This document shows positions 53,991-55,314 of a DNA stretch of 55,314 bases, in pieces (positions within the stretch are counted from its first letter, which is position 1; each line of letters opens with the position of its first letter). The position numbers and the translations under genes are program-made. The notes under the pieces were generated by a model. The model made no database searches, was not told the DNA's origin, and saw only the letters and a list, made by a program, of their open reading frames with translations. Source of the stretch: Candolleomyces eurysporus (lineage: Eukaryota; Basidiomycota; Agaricomycetes; Agaricales; Psathyrellaceae); NCBI GenBank assembly GCA_027579435.1, contig JANBPK010000964.1:1-55314 (forward strand), in the 5' to 3' direction.

Positions 53991-55045
53991 CCAGTTGCCA
54001 GTAAGTCGTCTGGAAGCATCTAGAGAAACACCGACACTGTGGCCCCGATGTCTGATTCATACCCACCGTATTATCCGTGGTATAGAGGCGATCAAAAGTG
54101 AACACCCTCGAATTCTAAAATGAAGGACACGAGGCCGCCCCCGGAGCGCACCGTTTACCTAGCTTAATGCTACTATGTTCAGCAGGTATGAGCTCACTGA
54201 GGGAGCCGGTATGTACGAAGTAGTAAGTAGTAATCCGACTTCTCATTTCATCCGAAGTCGTATTTTTCTTTTTNGCTCCCGATCCCGAGGCCAGATTCCG
54301 GGGATAGCTGGTAGAAGGTTCGGAATCCGGATGGTGCCTTGAGACTGGGTAAGTCCTGAACTAGATGGTATGTTCTTCGAAGCTCGGCCGATAGCTTGGT
54401 GCGTAAATCGCGGGATGGATTTGGAGCACCGTGGCTTGGGTGCGGAGGTTCGAGAGCTCGTGAAAATGGGGTATCTCGTAACATATATGGTGTGGTGAAG
54501 TAATGGTCCCCTTGAAAGATATATGTATATTCTAGGACGATGAGCTGGCTGTGGTCACCTATTGTATTGCAGGAAAGACTCCGTTCCCTGGATTCCGGTT
54601 GCCCACGATGTCCTCGTTCTCGGTATGATTCAGAGAATTTAGAGAAGCAGGGTGAAGTGGATGCTGTTATCGTTCGAAATAATCGGAAGCACCTACTTGT
54701 CTGTAGTTTCGTCGCCGAGAATCCCGGGCGGGTGAAACTATCGGTTTTGCCATAATGATAGATAGATGATATCATTCAATGCCATTGTTGCATTCAAATT
54801 CGCTATCGTCAACACTACACATATGATTCATTATTCATTCACTCAAATTACATGATCTGGCCTGTGATGGATTGTGTACGAAAAGCAGGAAGTGAAGCCC
54901 AAAACATGGGATGATTGATTATCCATATTCCTACAGTTTAGATCGAATGCATATGTACCGTACCATTACACAGAAAACTACAAGCACAATAATTGAAGAG
55001 AGGTACAACGATTTAGCGTTGTAGGACTACCAGCGCACACCCATA
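53991..55045. other. Intergenic
   Basis: A 175-codon minus frame at 54248-54775 and a plus frame at 54540-54755 overlap; neither has recognisable content or splice support. AT-rich from 54760 to 55000, probably the 3' flank of the 55046 gene. Confidence 0.4.
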
Positions 55046-55291
55046 TCAGTTCTTGCCCAAGAGCCTCTTCCCCTCCAAGACCTTCTCCTCCTTGTGAGTC
55101 AACTTCCCGCTCAAAACCTTCATCTCTCCCTTGACCTTATCCATGAACCCATGCTTCTTCGTTTGTGAAGAAGGCGAGGAAGAAGTGGGACTGGAGGCAA
55201 GGACCTCATGATCGTGCCCTGCAGGGGACACAAACCCGATGTCGCGACCAGTGGTGTTAACGGCAGGTGTGTGGCCCGTGTGTGCCACCAT
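55046..55291 (-). CDS. Small conserved fungal protein, C-terminal part certain, 5' end near window edge
   Basis: Minus-strand frame of 81 residues from ATG 55291, still open to the window edge, so an upstream exon or earlier start is possible. The N-terminal half is polar and His/Ser-rich. The C-terminal half reads GFMDKVKGEMKVLSGKLTHK followed by EEKVLEGKRLLG, a charged amphipathic helix pair seen in small conserved proteins of many mushrooms and loosely like CsbD- or LEA-type stress proteins. Function unknown. Confidence 0.6.
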   Translation of the reverse strand: MVAHTGHTPAVNTTGRDIGFVSPAGHDHEVLASSPTSSSPSSQTKKHGFMDKVKGEMKVLSGKLTHKEEKVLEGKRLLGKN

Positions 55292-55314
55292 TGAGTCGCT
55301 CGCGCGCGATTTCT

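Noticed and set aside
54248..54775. 175-codon minus-strand frame
   Set aside because: Contains an N, overlaps a plus-strand frame, and has no recognisable motif; a frame of this length is expected about once by chance in this window.
1..55314. tRNA, rRNA, CRISPR arrays and bacterial-type operons
   Set aside because: I looked for cloverleaf-like segments with a GGTTCGA-type arm, rRNA stretches and regularly spaced short repeats and found none convincing; the gene structure is eukaryotic.

Overview
The window looks like nuclear DNA of a mushroom-forming basidiomycete (Agaricomycetes-type). Genes are cut by many short (about 45-100 nt) GT-AG introns, and the recognised families are fungal: DUF6533 seven-helix membrane proteins, type I metacaspases, an Fmp46 redox protein, a WOPR (Gti1/Pac2) regulator, a DML1/Misato protein and a TKL kinase. 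The assembly is a draft. Scattered Ns, many beside homopolymers, behave as spurious single-base insertions that break reading frames. All exon models below were joined by hand from splice signals, phase and comparison between paralogues.

Left part (1-25.9 kb) is accessory and rich in duplication. It holds a partial zinc-knuckle-like gene at the edge; four of the five DUF6533 genes (one on the minus strand at 1.4-3.1 kb, three in tandem on the plus strand at 10.8-17.9 kb); and three copies of a single-pass membrane protein with PPxY motifs (9.1, 19.2 and 22.4 kb). It also holds small single-pass Ser/Thr-rich membrane proteins (4.6, 6.3 and 25.2 kb, plus a broken one at 8.2 kb). A block made of the 3' half of a PPxY gene, a spacer and a DUF6533 gene was duplicated in tandem, leaving a truncated DUF6533 relic (12.8 kb) and a decayed PPxY relic (13.2 kb).

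Middle part (27.6-40 kb): a four-helix membrane protein; two near-identical short metacaspases in a segmental duplication of about 2.1 kb; Fmp46; the fifth DUF6533 gene; and a broken coiled-coil gene.

Right part (42.4-55.3 kb): a kinase with a helical N-terminal region resembling the MLKL N-terminal bundle, a close downstream gene of an unnamed basidiomycete family, then single-copy WOPR and DML1 genes and a small conserved protein at the edge.

The most interesting material is (i) the five DUF6533 paralogues that all keep 14 exons, including consecutive microexons of 10 and 20 nt; (ii) metacaspases whose catalytic Asp-Cys motif is split by a GC-AG intron; (iii) the PPxY single-pass family, a candidate set of ubiquitin-ligase adaptors; (iv) an MLKL-like kinase about 2.6 kb from a metacaspase, which makes a cell-death theme possible but unproven.
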